From assembly GCF_036248275.1 (NCBI RefSeq), contig NZ_CP109181.1:744001-808000 (forward strand): a stretch of 64,000 nt of DNA, written 5' to 3'. The notes under the pieces were generated by a model that saw only the letters and a list, made by a program, of their open reading frames with translations, did not search any database and was not told the origin of the DNA. The DNA comes from Streptomyces sp. NBC_01716. GTDB lineage: Bacteria; Actinomycetota; Actinomycetes; Streptomycetales; Streptomycetaceae. Every line of letters starts with the position of its first letter. Position 1 is the stretch's first letter. This document shows positions 44,021 to 52,699 of the stretch, piece after piece. A program made the position numbers and the translations under genes.

Positions 44021-44947
44021 ATGCAGTTCCAGCAGCTCGTCTACTTCGTCGCCGTCGCGGAGACCCTGCACTTCACCCGGGCCGCCGAGCGGGTGCATGT
44101 CTCACAGCCGTCGCTCTCCCAGCAGATCCGGGCCTTGGAGAAGGAGTTGGGCGCCGAGCTGTTCGGCCGGGCGCGGGGCAATGTCGCGCTCACCGACGCG
44201 GGCGAGGCCCTGCTGCCGACGGCGCGGCGGATCCTCGCCGACGCGGAGACCGCGCGCCACGAGGTGCAGGAGCTGGTCCAGTTGCGGCGGGGCCGGGTAC
44301 GGCTGGGGGCGCCGCCGAGCCTGTGCACCGGGCTGCTGCCGGAGGTCCTGCGCGACTTCCACGATCAGCACCCGGGTATCGAGCTGCTGGTCGAGGAGAG
44401 CGGCTCGCACGATCTCGTACGCGAACTGGCGCGCGGCGCCCTGGACTTCGCCCTGGTGGCGCTCCCCCTGCCGACGCCGTCACCGGCCCTGACGACGGTC
44501 GAACTGCTCCACGAGGACCTGGTGGTGGTCTCGTCGGCGGCGGTGCCCGGGCCGCGCCGGCCGGTCCGGATCTCCGACCTCCAGCGGGAGCAGTTGGTGA
44601 TGTTCCGGCACGGCTACGACCTGCGGGAGCTGACCGTGGCCGCGTGCCGGGCCGAGGGTTTCGAGCCGGTGTTCACCGTCGAGGGCGGTGAGATGGACGC
44701 CGTCCTGGGCTTCGTACGGGCCGGACTCGGGGTGGCGGTGGTGCCGAGCATGGTCGCCGAGCAGGCGGGGCGCGATCTGCGGGTGACGCCGCTGGCGCCG
44801 CCGGGACTGCGCCGTACGATCGCGCTCGCCCACCGCAGCGACGTCCCGCCGCCGCGCGCCGCGCGGGAACTCCAGCGGGTGCTGTTCAGCACGCGCGCGC
44901 CGGGCGGTACGGGCGCAGGCCGCGGGCCCGGGTCGCAACGCGCGTAG
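44021..44947 (+). CDS. LysR-family transcriptional regulator
   Basis: 308 residues. The helix-turn-helix is MQFQQLVYFVAVAETLHFTRAAERVHVSQPSLSQQIRALEKELGAELFGR. The effector domain starts at RLGAPPSLCTGLLPEVLRDFHDQHPGIELLVEESG and ends GEMDAVLGFVRAGLGVAVVPSMVA. Divergent from sdhCAB with a T-N11-A box between, so it probably regulates succinate dehydrogenase and itself. No Shine-Dalgarno; TATGCT ends 6 nt before the ATG. Confidence 0.92.
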   Translation: MQFQQLVYFVAVAETLHFTRAAERVHVSQPSLSQQIRALEKELGAELFGRARGNVALTDAGEALLPTARRILADAETARHEVQELVQLRRGRVRLGAPPSLCTGLLPEVLRDFHDQHPGIELLVEESGSHDLVRELARGALDFALVALPLPTPSPALTTVELLHEDLVVVSSAAVPGPRRPVRISDLQREQLVMFRHGYDLRELTVAACRAEGFEPVFTVEGGEMDAVLGFVRAGLGVAVVPSMVAEQAGRDLRVTPLAPPGLRRTIALAHRSDVPPPRAARELQRVLFSTRAPGGTGAGRGPGSQRA

Positions 44948-44995
44948 CTGAACGGGCGGCCGGTGCTCGACCCCGGCCACCCGCTCCGTACGACG

Positions 44996-47311
44996 TCAGA
45001 CCGCGTCGGCCAGCGACAGGGTGTGCAGCATCTCCGGCGGACCCGGACGCGCGTAGTACCAGCCCTGCGCCGTGTCGCAGCCGAGCATCCGCAAGTGCTC
45101 CGCCTGTGTCCCGGTCTCCACGCCCTCCACCGTCACGGCCAGCTCCAGGCTGTGCGCCAGGGAGACGATCCCCTCGACGATCTTGAGGTCGACGGGGTCG
45201 GCGGGGTGCTGCTGCATTCCCTGGGTGAAGGAGCGGTCCAGTTTGAGCACGCTCACCGGCAGCCTGCGCAGATTCGCCAGGTTCGAGTAGCCGGTGCCGA
45301 AGTCGTCCAGCGCGATGTCGACGCCCATCTCGGCGAGTTGCCGCAGCGGCTTGAGCAGATCCTCGTCCGCGCCGATCAGCGCGGACTCGGTGACCTCCAG
45401 ACAGAGCGAGCCCGGTTCGAGACCGACCCGTTCCAGCACGTCCACCGTGTCGGCGACGAGGCCGGGGTGGTGGAGCTGGGCGGGCGAGAGGTTCACGTTG
45501 ATCCGCAGCGGGCCCGCGAAGGTGCCGGCCGCCAGCTCCTCCTGCCAGGCGCGGGCCTGGCGTACGGACTGTTCCAGCACCCAGCGTCCGAGCGGCACGA
45601 TCAGCCCGGTGTGTTCGGCGAGCGGGATGAAGCGGTCCGGGCCGAGCACCCCGTGCGTCGGGTGGCTCCAGCGCACCAGCGCCTCGGCGCCGTGCACCGT
45701 GCCGTCGGCGAGATGGACCAGCGGCTGGTACTCGATGAAGAACTCGCCGCGCTCCAGCGCGGTCGGGAGCGACGTGGTGAGCCCGTGCCGGGTGATGGCG
45801 CGGGCGTCGGCCTCGGCGTCGGCGTGCTCGAACCGGTTGCCGCCCGCCGACTTGGCCCGGTACATGGTGATGTCGGCGCTGCGCAGCACCTCGGCGGCGC
45901 TGAACGCGCCCGCCTCGCCCTCGACTATGCCGATACTGCCCCGGACGGTGAACTCGCGGCCGTCCAGGCTGATCGGGGTGGCGAGCACGCCGAGTATGCG
46001 CGACGCGAGGTCGTTCACCTCGCGCTGGGTGTCGGGTCCGGTGGTCAGCGCCACGAACTCGTCGCCGCCGAGCCTGGCGACCATCTCGCCGGGGGCCGTC
46101 GCACAGCTCTGGAGGCGGTCCGCGACCTCGACCAGCATCCGGTCGCCGGCGGAGTGGCCGAGGCTGTCGTTGATAGCCTTGAAGCCGTCGAGATCGAGGT
46201 AGCAGAGGCCGAAGCGGGCCGGCGGACGGGTTTCCGGGGCGGTTTCCTTCGGGGTCGCGCCGGCGCCGTCCCGGGCGCCGGTCTCCGGCGGAGCCTCCGC
46301 GCCGTCCCTGACGGCTTCCTTGGCGTCCTTGACGTTGGCATCCCTGGCCGGGTCCCTCGCGGGGGCCAGCGCCTTCTCCAGACGCTCGAAGAACAGCGTC
46401 CTGTTCGGCAGTCCGGTGAGGGCGTCGTGCGTCGCCTCGTAGCGCAGCCGCAGATTGAGCAGCCGCCGCTCGGTGGTGTCCTCCAGCAGTACCAGCTGGT
46501 ACTGCGGCACTCCGTCGACGTCACGGAGGAGCGAGACCGTCAGATTGGTCCACAGGACCGTGCCGTCGTTACGGAAGAAGGGCTTCTCCGTACGGAGGTT
46601 CTCGCGTTCGCCGCGTATCAGCTCACCGTGCATCCGCCAGACCTGCGGGACGTCGTCGGGGTGCACCCACTCGCTGACGTTCCTGCTGCGGACATGGTGT
46701 TCCAGGCCGCCGAACATCTGGGTGAGGGTGTCGTTGACCTCCAGCACACGTCCGTCGAGATCGGCGATGCCGATCCCGATCGCCGCGCCCTCGAACACCG
46801 CGCGGAACCGGGCCTCCGTGGCGTGCAGCGCGTCCTCGGCGGCGCCGCGTGCCGCGAGCGCGGAGCGGGCGATGGCCTCCTGCTCGGCGAGGGTGCGCTC
46901 GCGCAGCGCCAGGGCGTACCCGGCGGCGAGCGCGTGCTGGAGCCGGGCGCAGCGCGCCCGCAGCTCCTCGGCGGCGAGGTCGTCGGTCGGATCGGCCGCC
47001 GCACCGCAGTACAGCACCAGATAGGCGTCGACGACCCCGAGGGAGCGCGCGAGCGCCTCCGGGTCCGTGCAGTGCGCGGCCACCAGATCCGCCCCCACGC
47101 CGGACGCAGGCGTGGCGTCGAAGATCTTGTGGTGCAGAGCGTCCCTCAACCGGCGTGCCAGGGGCAGCAGATGGTGTTCGAACTCGGGCCGGGTCAGTGA
47201 CGTGGCCGTCGCCGGGAAGATCGCGCGGCTCCAGATCGTCGCGAAGCGCCTGAGCCGGTCCTCCACTCCGTCCGGTTCCGCCTCGGCGTCCGGGACCTCC
47301 GCCGGCGCCAT
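44996..47311 (-). CDS. rmdA: PAS-GGDEF-EAL protein, c-di-GMP phosphodiesterase RmdA
   Basis: 771 residues, no membrane segment. A helical N-terminal domain (1-150), PAS (about 165-280: ATEARFRAVFEGAAIGIGIADLDGRVLEVND), GGDEF domain with intact motif at 415-419 (ARLGGDEFVAL), EAL domain with intact motif at 543-545 (GAEALVRWSH) and catalytic DDFGTGYSNL. A 50-residue low-complexity insert (318-366) splits the GGDEF start. RmdA of S. coelicolor has this architecture and hydrolyses c-di-GMP, affecting development. The ATG overlaps the TGA of the DUF574 gene by one base, so translation is coupled. Confidence 0.88.
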   Translation of the reverse strand: MAPAEVPDAEAEPDGVEDRLRRFATIWSRAIFPATATSLTRPEFEHHLLPLARRLRDALHHKIFDATPASGVGADLVAAHCTDPEALARSLGVVDAYLVLYCGAAADPTDDLAAEELRARCARLQHALAAGYALALRERTLAEQEAIARSALAARGAAEDALHATEARFRAVFEGAAIGIGIADLDGRVLEVNDTLTQMFGGLEHHVRSRNVSEWVHPDDVPQVWRMHGELIRGERENLRTEKPFFRNDGTVLWTNLTVSLLRDVDGVPQYQLVLLEDTTERRLLNLRLRYEATHDALTGLPNRTLFFERLEKALAPARDPARDANVKDAKEAVRDGAEAPPETGARDGAGATPKETAPETRPPARFGLCYLDLDGFKAINDSLGHSAGDRMLVEVADRLQSCATAPGEMVARLGGDEFVALTTGPDTQREVNDLASRILGVLATPISLDGREFTVRGSIGIVEGEAGAFSAAEVLRSADITMYRAKSAGGNRFEHADAEADARAITRHGLTTSLPTALERGEFFIEYQPLVHLADGTVHGAEALVRWSHPTHGVLGPDRFIPLAEHTGLIVPLGRWVLEQSVRQARAWQEELAAGTFAGPLRINVNLSPAQLHHPGLVADTVDVLERVGLEPGSLCLEVTESALIGADEDLLKPLRQLAEMGVDIALDDFGTGYSNLANLRRLPVSVLKLDRSFTQGMQQHPADPVDLKIVEGIVSLAHSLELAVTVEGVETGTQAEHLRMLGCDTAQGWYYARPGPPEMLHTLSLADAV

Positions 47312-48123
47312 CACGCCTTGCGTCCCACGCCGGCGAAGCCCGTCAGCGCGTACGGGTCCTCCTGGCCGTCCGGGCTCTCGGGCCGCCAGTTCCCCATGGG
47401 CACCAGACCGGGCTCGACGAACTCGTAGCCGTCGAAGAACCCGGCGATCTCGTCGCGTGTGCGCATGACCAGCGGGTTGCGGACTTCCTGGTAGACGCCG
47501 ACCATGCCGGCGACCTGTTCCTGGGGCAGCGGGATGCCGGCGTGAGCGGCGTGGCACACGGCTATGACGCTGCCGGGGGCAAGGGCCTCGCTCAGCTCGG
47601 TCACGGCCGCGACGGGTTTGTCCTCGTCCTCAAGGAAGTGCAGGACGGAGATCAGCAGCAGACCGACCGGCCGGTCCAGGTCGAGGAGTTCGCGCACCTC
47701 GGGGCTGTCGAGGATCTGCCTGGGTCTGCGGAGATCGGCCGCCACGATGCCGGCCTTGTCGTTGCCTTCGAGGACCGCCCTGCTGTGCGCGACGGCGACC
47801 GGGTCGTGGTCGACGTACACCACCCTGGCGTCGGGGTCGGCGGCCTGGGCCACCTCGTGCACATTGCCGAACGTGGGAATGCCGGAGCCGATGTCGAGGA
47901 ACTGGGTCACGCCCTCGCCAATGGCGAATCGGACGACACGGCGCATGAACGCCCGGTTCGCCTGCATGATCTTGGGCAGTCCCGGCATGAACCGCATTGC
48001 CTTACGGGCCGCTTCCCTGTCCACTTCGAAATTGTGCGAACCGCCCAGATAGTAGTCGTACATACGGGAAACGCTCGGCACCGATATGTCGATGCCTTGC
48101 GGTGCCCAGGCGGGACGCTCCAT
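47311..48123 (-). CDS. DUF574 SAM-dependent methyltransferase-like protein
   Basis: 270 residues. VPSVSRMYDYYLGGSHNFEVDREAARKAM is the hallmark of the DUF574 family that is greatly expanded in Streptomyces. A Rossmann-type SAM site follows (FLDIGSGIPTFGNVHEVAQ, VVYVDHDPVAVAHSRAVL). Targets are unknown. ATG 48123 has GGAG 6 nt upstream; further in-frame starts exist upstream (48165). It is transcribed ahead of rmdA with a one-base overlap, which hints at a shared process. Confidence 0.87.
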   Translation of the reverse strand: MERPAWAPQGIDISVPSVSRMYDYYLGGSHNFEVDREAARKAMRFMPGLPKIMQANRAFMRRVVRFAIGEGVTQFLDIGSGIPTFGNVHEVAQAADPDARVVYVDHDPVAVAHSRAVLEGNDKAGIVAADLRRPRQILDSPEVRELLDLDRPVGLLLISVLHFLEDEDKPVAAVTELSEALAPGSVIAVCHAAHAGIPLPQEQVAGMVGVYQEVRNPLVMRTRDEIAGFFDGYEFVEPGLVPMGNWRPESPDGQEDPYALTGFAGVGRKA

Positions 48124-48267
48124 CGAGATCTCCAACAAGTCGCCAGGGTGAACGGCCTTGTACATGGCCGGTGTTCGAGCCGAGGCTACTGATCGCCCGC
48201 CAAGAGAGCGAGCCAAAACGGAAATTAGCGGTCCGTTCTCGGTCACACCTGAACCCGGCACGCAAGC

Positions 48268-48303
48268 GGTCCGCTGTCACGCGCGGGTGCGTGACAGCGG
48301 ACC
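48268..48303 (-). terminator. 15-bp stem terminator after the repeat lipoprotein gene
   Basis: Perfect inverted repeat: GGTCCGCTGTCACGC (48268-48282), 6-nt loop, GCGTGACAGCGGACC (48289-48303). It starts 26 nt past the stop of the minus-strand lipoprotein gene. Confidence 0.85.
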
Positions 48304-48329
48304 GATCGGCCGGAGGCGCGACGTGGGGA

Positions 48330-49274
48330 CTACTTGGGCGCTCCGACCAGCTTGGAGTCGGGAGCGACGGCGTACCAGGTGCCGCCGACGCCCTGACCAT
48401 TGGTGTCACCGGGCTTGGCGTCCCCGGCGAAGGTGTAGATGGGCCAGCAGTCGATGGTCTGCTGCTTGATTCCGTCGGGCCGGTCGAACGTCACGAAGCC
48501 CTTCTTGATGATGCCTTCGGTGTCGTTCTTGTCCACCGGAGCGACTACCGGCCACTTTTCGAGGCAGGCGCCCGTGCAGGCCGTCTTCATGGGCCACGCA
48601 CTGTCCTTCTTGAACCGATATACCGTCATACCCTTGGAGTCGACCACGATTTCGCCGAGCTTGGGATCCTTTCGCACGGACAGTCCGGCGAGATCGGCCT
48701 CACTGCCGCCGGCCGCGTCCGCGCCGCCCGCTCCGGGAGCGGCCTTCTTTCCGTCGGGAGCGGAGGCGAACCAAGTACCGCCCACACCCTGCCCGTTGGC
48801 GTCACCGGGATTGGTGTCCTTGGCGTAGCGGTACATCGGCCAGCCGCCGAGGGTCAGTTGCTTGGTGCCGTCGGCGCGGGTGACCTCTCCGATCTTCGAG
48901 GCGTCGGTGCCCGCGGCGGCCTTGACGTCACCGGCGGCGACGACCGGCCATGCCTTCTCGCACTCGCCCACACAGTTCGACTTCGGGGGCTCGGCGGTGT
49001 CGTTGTCGAACCGGTAGAGCGTGAAGCCCTCGCTGTCGGTGACGACCTCGCCGAGCTCCTTGCTGTCCCAGACGGCCAGTTGGCCGGCCGTCTTGGGCTC
49101 GGCCGCCGACTCGTCGCCGTAGCCGCTGTCCGAGCCGTAACCGGCGTCGGCGGGTGCGGCGGCGCCGACGGCCTCACCGTTGGGGCTCTCACCCTTCTCC
49201 TGACCGCACGCCGTCGTCAGGGCCAGGACGGCCACCGCGGTCACCGCGAGCGAGGCGTTCCGCCAGGTGTTCAT
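48330..49274 (-). CDS. lipoprotein with two secreted repeats (PF03640-like)
   Basis: 314 residues. Lipobox ALTTAC with Cys23. After a Gly/Ala/Tyr-rich linker come two copies of a repeat. Each repeat contains LGEVVTDSEGFTLYRFDND or LGEIVVDSKGMTVYRFKKD, a Cys pair (CVGECEKAWPVV / CTGACLEKWPVV), a KQLTLGGWPMYRY / KQQTIDCWPIYTF element and GDANGQGVGGTWFA / GDTNGQGVGGTWYA. This is the bacterial secreted repeat of unknown function. Its Cys pair and aromatic clusters have led to ideas of redox activity, unproven here. ATG with GGGAG upstream; followed by a strong terminator. Confidence 0.88.
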   Translation of the reverse strand: MNTWRNASLAVTAVAVLALTTACGQEKGESPNGEAVGAAAPADAGYGSDSGYGDESAAEPKTAGQLAVWDSKELGEVVTDSEGFTLYRFDNDTAEPPKSNCVGECEKAWPVVAAGDVKAAAGTDASKIGEVTRADGTKQLTLGGWPMYRYAKDTNPGDANGQGVGGTWFASAPDGKKAAPGAGGADAAGGSEADLAGLSVRKDPKLGEIVVDSKGMTVYRFKKDSAWPMKTACTGACLEKWPVVAPVDKNDTEGIIKKGFVTFDRPDGIKQQTIDCWPIYTFAGDAKPGDTNGQGVGGTWYAVAPDSKLVGAPK

Positions 49275-49457
49275 GTCAACTCCCGTAGTTCGTAAGCCAG
49301 TTGGGGCGCCAGGCCGCGCCGTTCATGGTCCTAAATACGCACGGGAGGGTGAGGAGCGTTCAACGCCTCTCAAAGAATCTTCAGAAAGAAACCTGGCGAG
49401 CCCCGAATCCCCCCGATCAGGGGAATCAGGCGCCTTTTCGGCACGACGTGGGGCGCG

Positions 49458-50075
49458 TTGACCGATGCTGCCGCCGTGTACCGATCATTCGCCGTGCGGA
49501 TCCTGGCCGTCACCGGACTCGTCTGCATACTCAGCGCGCCCGTCCCCGCCGTCGCAGCCGTTTGCGTCTCGGCCTGGGCCGGGCCGGGCGGTGCGGGCGC
49601 GGTCGTCGTCATCGGCGACGGGCCCTGCTGGCCCGAACCGCCGCCGTCACCGCCACCGCCACCGCCGTCTCCGTCGCCCGAACCTCCGCCCGAGCCGTCG
49701 CCGTCGCCGCCGGCTCCCGAGCCCCCGCCGGAGCCCTCGACACCGCCCAGGTCCGAACCGGAGCCGGCACCCGAGCCCGAGCCGCCGGTGGTCGCCGAGC
49801 CCGCGCCCGTACCGCCGCCGCCCTCGCCGCCGCCGGTGCGGCCCGCGGTCGCGCCGCCCGCCCCGCCGCCGCCCGTCACGCCCTCGCCGCCCGCCGCGCC
49901 GTCACCGTCGCAGTCGGTGCCGAAGGCCGGTCCGCCGGAGGTACGGGTCCTGCCCGCGTACAAGTCGCCGGTCCGCGAGCGGCCGTCGAACAGCACCTCG
50001 GTCGTAATGCTCATGCTCCTGCTCACGGCACCGGCGGTGCTCGCCGCCGCCATCCTTCGCCCCCGTTCCCGCTAG
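49458..50075 (+). CDS. secreted proline-rich, wall-spanning membrane protein
   Basis: About 205 residues. N-terminal hydrophobic signal (FAVRILAVTGLVCILSAPVPAVA), a short part with two Cys, then about 110 residues of Pro/Glu/Ser repeats (PPPSPPPPPPSPSPEPPPEP), which would form a stiff polyproline rod. A C-terminal membrane segment (VVMLMLLLTAPAVLAAAIL) with a basic end (RPRSR) follows. It probably spans the peptidoglycan. Start uncertain: TTG 49458 or GTG 49476. It is followed 13 nt later by a DUF4239 gene, so both are likely co-transcribed. Confidence 0.75.
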   Translation: MTDAAAVYRSFAVRILAVTGLVCILSAPVPAVAAVCVSAWAGPGGAGAVVVIGDGPCWPEPPPSPPPPPPSPSPEPPPEPSPSPPAPEPPPEPSTPPRSEPEPAPEPEPPVVAEPAPVPPPPSPPPVRPAVAPPAPPPPVTPSPPAAPSPSQSVPKAGPPEVRVLPAYKSPVRERPSNSTSVVMLMLLLTAPAVLAAAILRPRSR

Positions 50076-50088
50076 TTGACGGAGACCC

Positions 50089-50853
50089 ATGTCGGAATGG
50101 CTTGTCCTGACCCTCGCCATGGCCGCGGCCTGCGCGGTCGTCGTGGCCATCGTCCTGATCAACAACCGCCGGGTGCCGGCCGACGACGATCCCTCGGAGA
50201 GTCCTGACGTCCTCGAATACATGACGATGATGATCGGCGTGGTCTACGCGATCGTGCTCGGTCTGGCCATCGCGGGCGTCTGGGAGGCGCGCGGCGGCGC
50301 CCAGGAGTCCGTACGCCAGGAGGCGCAGGCCCTGCACGAGGTGCAGGCGCGGTCCGAGGTCTACCCGGCCGAGGTCCGCGACCGGATCCGGGGCGACGTC
50401 GACGCGTATGTCTCGTACGTGGTCGACACCGAGTGGCCCTACATGTCGGAGCACGAGAGTCTCAGCGAGAAGGGAACGGCGCTGCTGGAGCGGGTACGGC
50501 GGAGCGTCACCGACTACGTGCCCGCCGACGACCACGAGGCACAGGCCTACCAGCCGCTGGTCGACCAGGTGGCGGCGGCCGACGACGCGAGAGGAGCCAG
50601 AGGGGAGAACGCGGGGGCGACCATGCCGGGGGTCGTCTGGTTCGGCCTCATCACCGGCGCGGTCGTGACCGTGGGGCTGATCTTCACGCTCCAGATCCGG
50701 CGCAGTTGGCGGGAGCTGCTGCTCGCGGGGCTGTTCAGCGCCCTGATCGCCTTCCTGCTCTTCCTGATCTGGGACTTCGACGCCCCGTACGGCCGGGGCA
50801 TCGCGGCCACGGCGGGCCCGTTCACCGATCTGTTCCCGCACATCCGTATGTAG
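50089..50853 (+). CDS. DUF4239 membrane protein
   Basis: 254 residues. Segments: residues 4-24, 45-66 (MMIGVVYAIVLGLAIAGVWEA), a long soluble loop with GGAQESVRQEAQALHEVQARSEVYP, then two C-terminal segments (VVWFGLITGAVVTVGLIFTL and LLLAGLFSALIAFLLFLIWDFDAPYG). The layout and the WDFDAPYGRGI end match DUF4239 (bestrophin-like in some annotations). Function unknown. 13 nt after the proline-rich protein gene. Confidence 0.88.
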   Translation: MSEWLVLTLAMAAACAVVVAIVLINNRRVPADDDPSESPDVLEYMTMMIGVVYAIVLGLAIAGVWEARGGAQESVRQEAQALHEVQARSEVYPAEVRDRIRGDVDAYVSYVVDTEWPYMSEHESLSEKGTALLERVRRSVTDYVPADDHEAQAYQPLVDQVAAADDARGARGENAGATMPGVVWFGLITGAVVTVGLIFTLQIRRSWRELLLAGLFSALIAFLLFLIWDFDAPYGRGIAATAGPFTDLFPHIRM

Positions 50854-50867
50854 GGCCGTCCGCCCTC

Positions 50868-50908
50868 GGTGGCCGGACGGGATCGCGGCAGCGGCCCGTC
50901 CGGCCACC
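50868..50908 (+). terminator. 14-bp stem terminator after the DUF4239 gene
   Basis: GGTGGCCGGACGGG (50868-50881), 13-nt loop, CCCGTCCGGCCACC (50895-50908); begins 14 nt past the stop codon. No T-tract. Confidence 0.8.
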
Positions 50909-51062
50909 GGGCCGCGCGGCGCCATGCCGTGCCTGCCGTGCCGTGCCGTGCCGAGGGCGGAACACGGGCGCTCTTCCCGTCCGTCGGCGACCCGCGCGGA
51001 CCAGTCGGGTGACGGGACAACCCGTTCGCCCGACTGAGATCGCGGCCGCGGTGGGGCACTCC

Positions 51063-51068
51063 TAGCGT
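51063..51068 (+). promoter_or_regulatory. -10 box upstream of the surface protein gene
   Basis: TAGCGT, the common Streptomyces -10, about 78 nt before the ATG at 51146. No good -35 is seen. The rest of the region 50909-51145 holds a GTGCC-type simple repeat (about 50924-50950) and nothing else I recognise. Confidence 0.4.
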
Positions 51069-51145
51069 GCCGGGTATCGAGGTGCATTTCCCGCCAGCCG
51101 CGGAAATCAGTTCCGCACTGCCCCTCGGAGACCGGAGGGTTGTCC

Positions 51146-51733
51146 ATGCGCGCGATACGTGCCGCGTCCGCCGCTCTACTGGGAGCGGCCGCACTCGCAC
51201 TCACCACGCCCGCCACGGCCATGGCCGCGCCGGCGGCCCCCACGCCGTTCGGCTTCGCCGTCACGCCTTCGGTGATCGCCGCCGGCGGCCAGGTGACTCT
51301 CACGGTCACCAACTGCAGCAGCACCGCCACCGCCGAGTCCGGGGTCTTCGACGACACCCCCATCCCCTCCGGAGGATCGGCGCGGGCCTCCATCTTCTGG
51401 GACGCCAAGCCCGGAGCGATGTACGAGGTGACCTTCACCTGCAACGGCCAGCAGGGCACCACCGACCTCACCATCTCGGGCGGCACCCCGTCGCCCACGC
51501 CGACCCGGACGTCGACCGCCACCCCGACCCGGACACCGAGCCCGGTCACGACCCGCACCGCGACCACCAGTTCCACGGCGATCGCGCCTCCCGGCGGTGT
51601 CCGCGGTGGACTCGGCGGCAGCTTCATCGGCATGAACGCCACCGAGCTGGCCCTCGGCACCGGCCTGGTCGCCGCGGCGGCGGCGGGGACCGTCCTGGTC
51701 ATGCGCCGCCGCTCGGCGAGCCGTAACCACTGA
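51146..51733 (+). CDS. surface protein with sorting-like C-terminus, sortase-linked
   Basis: 195 residues. Signal peptide 1-27 (ending AMAAPAA). A small beta-sandwich with two Cys (VTLTVTNCSSTAT, EVTFTCNGQQG), a Thr/Pro stalk (PTPTRTSTATPTRTPSPVTTRT), then GGVRGGLGGSFIGMNATELALGTGLVAAAAAGTVLVMRRR. The last part is a hydrophobic helix followed by Arg residues, like a sortase sorting signal, but without LPXTG. It shares this end with the facing paralogue at 51892-52377, and a class F sortase gene lies 1 kb downstream. ATG with GGAGGG 6 nt upstream. Confidence 0.8.
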   Translation: MRAIRAASAALLGAAALALTTPATAMAAPAAPTPFGFAVTPSVIAAGGQVTLTVTNCSSTATAESGVFDDTPIPSGGSARASIFWDAKPGAMYEVTFTCNGQQGTTDLTISGGTPSPTPTRTSTATPTRTPSPVTTRTATTSSTAIAPPGGVRGGLGGSFIGMNATELALGTGLVAAAAAGTVLVMRRRSASRNH

Positions 51734-51828
51734 TCTCGCGCCGTCGGCCCGCCCTCCCCGTCCGTCCGTCCGGGCAAGCGCGGAAGGCATGGGGAGCGCG
51801 GAGAGCCCGGAGAGCGGGTCCAACGCCC

Positions 51829-51862
51829 GTCGCCCCAAGTCCTGTCCGGGACTTGGGGCGAC
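51829..51862. terminator. bidirectional 14-bp stem terminator
   Basis: GTCGCCCCAAGTCC (51829-51842), 6-nt loop, GGACTTGGGGCGAC (51849-51862), placed between the two convergent surface-protein genes. Confidence 0.85.
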
Positions 51863-51891
51863 CGGCATCCGCCGTACGGAGGCCCGGCCGG

Positions 51892-52377
51892 TCAGACGAG
51901 CGCGTTGCTCGTACGGCGGCGGCGGGCGATGAAGACCGTGCCGCCGACCGCGGCGGACGCGACCAGACCGGCGCCGACCGCCATCTCGGTCGAGCTCGGG
52001 CCGATGGAGCCACCGAGGCCGCCTTCCGCGCCCTGTCCGGCCAGCACGCGGAAGCGGTGGGTCGCGATGCGGCTGTTGTCGCTGCACTTGACGGACAGGT
52101 TGTAGTCGCCCGGCGTGGCGTGGTTGTGGATCCGGGCCCTGGCCTCCGAGTGCCCCGAGGAGTTCACCGAGAGCTGCGCCTTGGGGAAGGCGTTGGACGT
52201 GACCGTACCGCCGTGACCACAGCCCTCGACGGTGATGTGCAACGTACCGCCCTGGTGAACGGCGAAGGGGTTGACGGTGATGTTTCTCGGACCGTTGGTG
52301 GCCCCGGCCAGCGGGGCGGAGAGCGCCACGGCGGCGCAGGCCGCGGCAGTCACCATGAGAGCGCGTGAAGCACGCAT
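51892..52377 (-). CDS. surface protein, paralogue of the facing gene
   Basis: 161 residues. Signal peptide 1-26 (LMVTAAACAAVALSAPLAGA), a beta-domain with two Cys (ITVEGCGHGGTV, NLSVKCSDN), then EGGLGGSIGPSSTEMAVGAGLVASAAVGGTVFIARRRR. The end has the same layout as the facing gene product: GGLGGS, TE(M/L)A, hydrophobic helix, Arg cluster. The Thr/Pro stalk is absent. ATG with GGAGG 7 nt upstream. Likely anchored at the surface, possibly by the adjacent sortase. Confidence 0.8.
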   Translation of the reverse strand: MRASRALMVTAAACAAVALSAPLAGATNGPRNITVNPFAVHQGGTLHITVEGCGHGGTVTSNAFPKAQLSVNSSGHSEARARIHNHATPGDYNLSVKCSDNSRIATHRFRVLAGQGAEGGLGGSIGPSSTEMAVGAGLVASAAVGGTVFIARRRRTSNALV

Positions 52378-52664
52378 CGTTGAGCCTCCAGCGGAAGACG
52401 CCCCAAAGCGGTGCTCCGGGAAATTCGACGAGTACGCCCTCCATGACGAACCATCACCGGACAGCACATTCGACGCATTTCGGCACTGGTCCACACCGGT
52501 GAGGCGACACGCCGACAGAGCGCGGCCGGAGCTGACGGACCCGCAGGTCACAGAGCGTCAGAGGTTTTTTGTATGACGAGTACTCGAATGGGGCAGCCGA
52601 GCCGGCGCGGACGGCCGCACCACCCATTCGCCCTCCAGTTCTCGCCGACCGGGACCCGCGCGCT

Positions 52665-52670
52665 TAGCGT
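52665..52670 (+). promoter_or_regulatory. -10 box of the sortase gene
   Basis: TAGCGT about 30 nt before the sortase ATG, leaving room for the GAAGGGAG ribosome site. No clear -35. Confidence 0.4.
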
Positions 52671-52699
52671 GCGTAGCAGGCGCCCACGAAGGGAGAAAC

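Noticed and set aside
49649..49908. Short repeats resembling a CRISPR or minisatellite array
   Set aside because: They are degenerate codons for Pro/Ser/Glu in the proline-rich protein; no constant repeat and spacer pattern.
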